This document shows positions 36,901 to 64,000 of a stretch of 64,000 nt of DNA, piece after piece. Both the position numbers and the translations under genes were made by a program. The stretch's first letter is position 1, and every line of letters begins with the position of its first letter. Source of the stretch: Baylisascaris procyonis (lineage: Eukaryota > Nematoda > Chromadorea > Rhabditida > Ascarididae); the NCBI GenBank assembly GCA_037389465.1, contig JAZARR010000193.1, positions 496,001 through 560,000 on the forward strand. Direction: 5' to 3'. The notes below the pieces were generated by a model. That model ran no database searches, was not told where the DNA came from, and saw nothing but the letters and a program-made list of their open reading frames with translations.

Positions 36901-38339
36901 AATAACTCGAAAGGGAGGGGGGTTGGGGGTTGCGACTCTAGCAGTTTTCTAGAGTGGAAGTGTACTCGAAGGGTTAGAGAAGGAGAGAGGGGCTATAGAG
37001 AGTGTGAAGCTTTAGCAAGTGTCAGATTAGATGTATATTAGAGGGGGTAATTTGAAAGGGGAACTTATATTCCAAAAAGTTAGTGAGATGGCATGTTTAC
37101 CATCATCTCCATTTCTGATCTCTATGCATTCTGTTCGTCGGAGATTTTACTGTTCTTTCCTAAACTCAGTGTGCTTGCACGACGAATAGTGAGCTCGATG
37201 TGTGCCACTCGAGGCTGGAGCTACAGTGGGTTTATGTTTCTAGGAACTTGCGATATTGTCAATTTTTCAAAAAATATGTGACTATGGAGAGTCTATAAAC
37301 AGGGAATAGGGTAAATGGGCGCCAAGTCCTGCAAGGTCATACTTCAAGTCAAGTTAGCCATCACTGGGTGGGAAATGAATGTTTCTTTAATGTGGTACAC
37401 CTAATATAACCTATTCTTGGCTATTTTGTTTTTGTCAGCGTGATTGCCATTCCTAAGGTGCAGTTCGTCCAGTTCGTTATTACGATTTTTGAATTATGAT
37501 TCGGAGTCATGCACTGAGGACTGAGGTTGTAGCTGGACCTGACGTCCGGTCGAACCATTACCTCATTTATGCTTACATTCTTGATTCTAGAACTGCCTGA
37601 AGTTCTTGTGGGTTATTTGTTGTTTGTTTTTATTGGACGTTTATATAGATTCTAGAACGGATCCAAGCTATCAAAAGAATGATATGATTTTTAGTTGTTA
37701 GAGTATTTTAACTTGTAGGATGTTTATTATATATAAGTTTCCATGTGCACTATTATTAAATAGTAAGATCATGCGTTGTTTCATGCTTATGCTGCTGATA
37801 TTTTTTTATTACACTCTCATTAGGAAAATGCCAGAGCTTGATGATGAGCTCGTTATCTTGTTTCCACATGGGTTAGACTTTTTCATGGAGGGGGAGGGGA
37901 GGGGAAAGGAAGTGGTGGGAGGAAAAGTTCCTTTCCAGCTCAGGACTGTTAAAGACAATTAAGGCATCTTATCCAGATTAATTTGCGCTCATTTTCTTGA
38001 GAGAAGGAATGAAAAAATATCACTGGAGAACGTTAGATTAATCCCTGTATATTTTTTTCCCTGCATCCTAACAGTGTCGTGTTCTTTGTCTACAGGTTTA
38101 TCGAGTTATAATCTGTATTAATTAGTTTATTGTTGTATTTTTTTTCATTTTTCATGCATAGTTTGATGAAAAACAGTTGGGTGCGAGGATTATGCGTAAC
38201 CCATTCTTATATGGTCAAGGATTAAACAGTTATAATTGAACTTAAACTGAGGTTGTTGTTGCGTGGAATGACGCTTTGACGATAGCGAGAATATATAACC
38301 TCTCAGTGTTCCTTTATAGAGCTAAACGAAATTATTCAG
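33916..38339. other. Intergenic region and ama-1 upstream sequence
   Basis: No coding gene seen. Hairpin motifs AAAAGCACAATACGTGCTTT (35571) and AAGCACAATTTGTGCTTTT (35712) lie close together, each near an AACCGGTT-like motif. At about 36480-36563 sequence with higher GC ends in a strong donor-like GTAAGT (36558), which could mark a non-coding first exon of ama-1; this is speculative. A purine-rich run lies at about 37880-37925. Confidence 0.4.
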
Positions 38340-38340
38340 G
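38329..38340 (+). other. Candidate trans-splice or 5'-UTR splice acceptor of ama-1
   Basis: AAATTATTCAG ends at 38339, 38 bases before the ATG. It matches the nematode 3' splice consensus, and the short distance to the start codon is typical of spliced-leader addition. A cis-spliced 5'-UTR intron would look the same. Confidence 0.45.
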
Positions 38341-38377
38341 CGAGGTCATACAACGATTCATCTCATAGTCCGACAGG

Positions 38378-63981
<25,604 letters not shown>

Positions 63982-64000
63982 GTTCGAGTTTATTTTACTT

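Overview
This is a nematode nuclear genomic window: AT-rich, full of microsatellites and polypurine/polypyrimidine tracts, with two spliced genes on the + strand and no bacterial-type gene organisation. The main evidence is a large multi-exon gene whose conceptual product matches nematode RNA polymerase II largest subunit (AMA-1/RPB1) from start to C-terminal domain. I reconstructed all 40 exons in the window by hand. Phases join without a single frame break, giving 1848 codons with no stop before the right edge. A chromadorean nematode is the safest placement. Species and family cannot be fixed from the sequence.

Layout. 1-24.0 kb: no gene I can support. It holds degenerate tandem repeats (1-110, 3388-3520), a strong polypyrimidine tract (about 6845-7045), a 39-bp palindromic tandem repeat packed with AGGTCA half-sites (8519-8641), a (TA)n run (15418-15471), a 17-unit C/T-rich minisatellite with higher-order structure (about 19425-19797) and a 30-bp direct repeat (22487-22552). 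24.1-33.9 kb: a four-exon gene for a 175-residue coiled-coil protein, best matched to the bublin/UPF0184 family, with an unusually long last intron of about 6.4 kb. 33.9-38.3 kb: intergenic, with short dispersed hairpin repeats. 38.3 kb to the end: ama-1, running off the right edge inside the CTD.

Function. The ama-1 product is the catalytic subunit of Pol II. The zinc-binding clamp cysteines, the metal-A aspartate triad, bridge helix, trigger loop and the heptad-repeat CTD are all readable. The most informative structural feature is the CTD gene architecture. The heptads are carried on small exons, most of them exact multiples of 21 nt, bounded by heptad-aligned introns. Intron phase changes from 1 to 0 exactly where the heptad consensus changes from YSPTSPS/T to YSPSSPQ, and a decayed duplicate of one CTD exon lies in the adjacent intron. 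The two genes are about 4.4 kb apart, too far for a typical nematode operon, and no functional link between them is evident.
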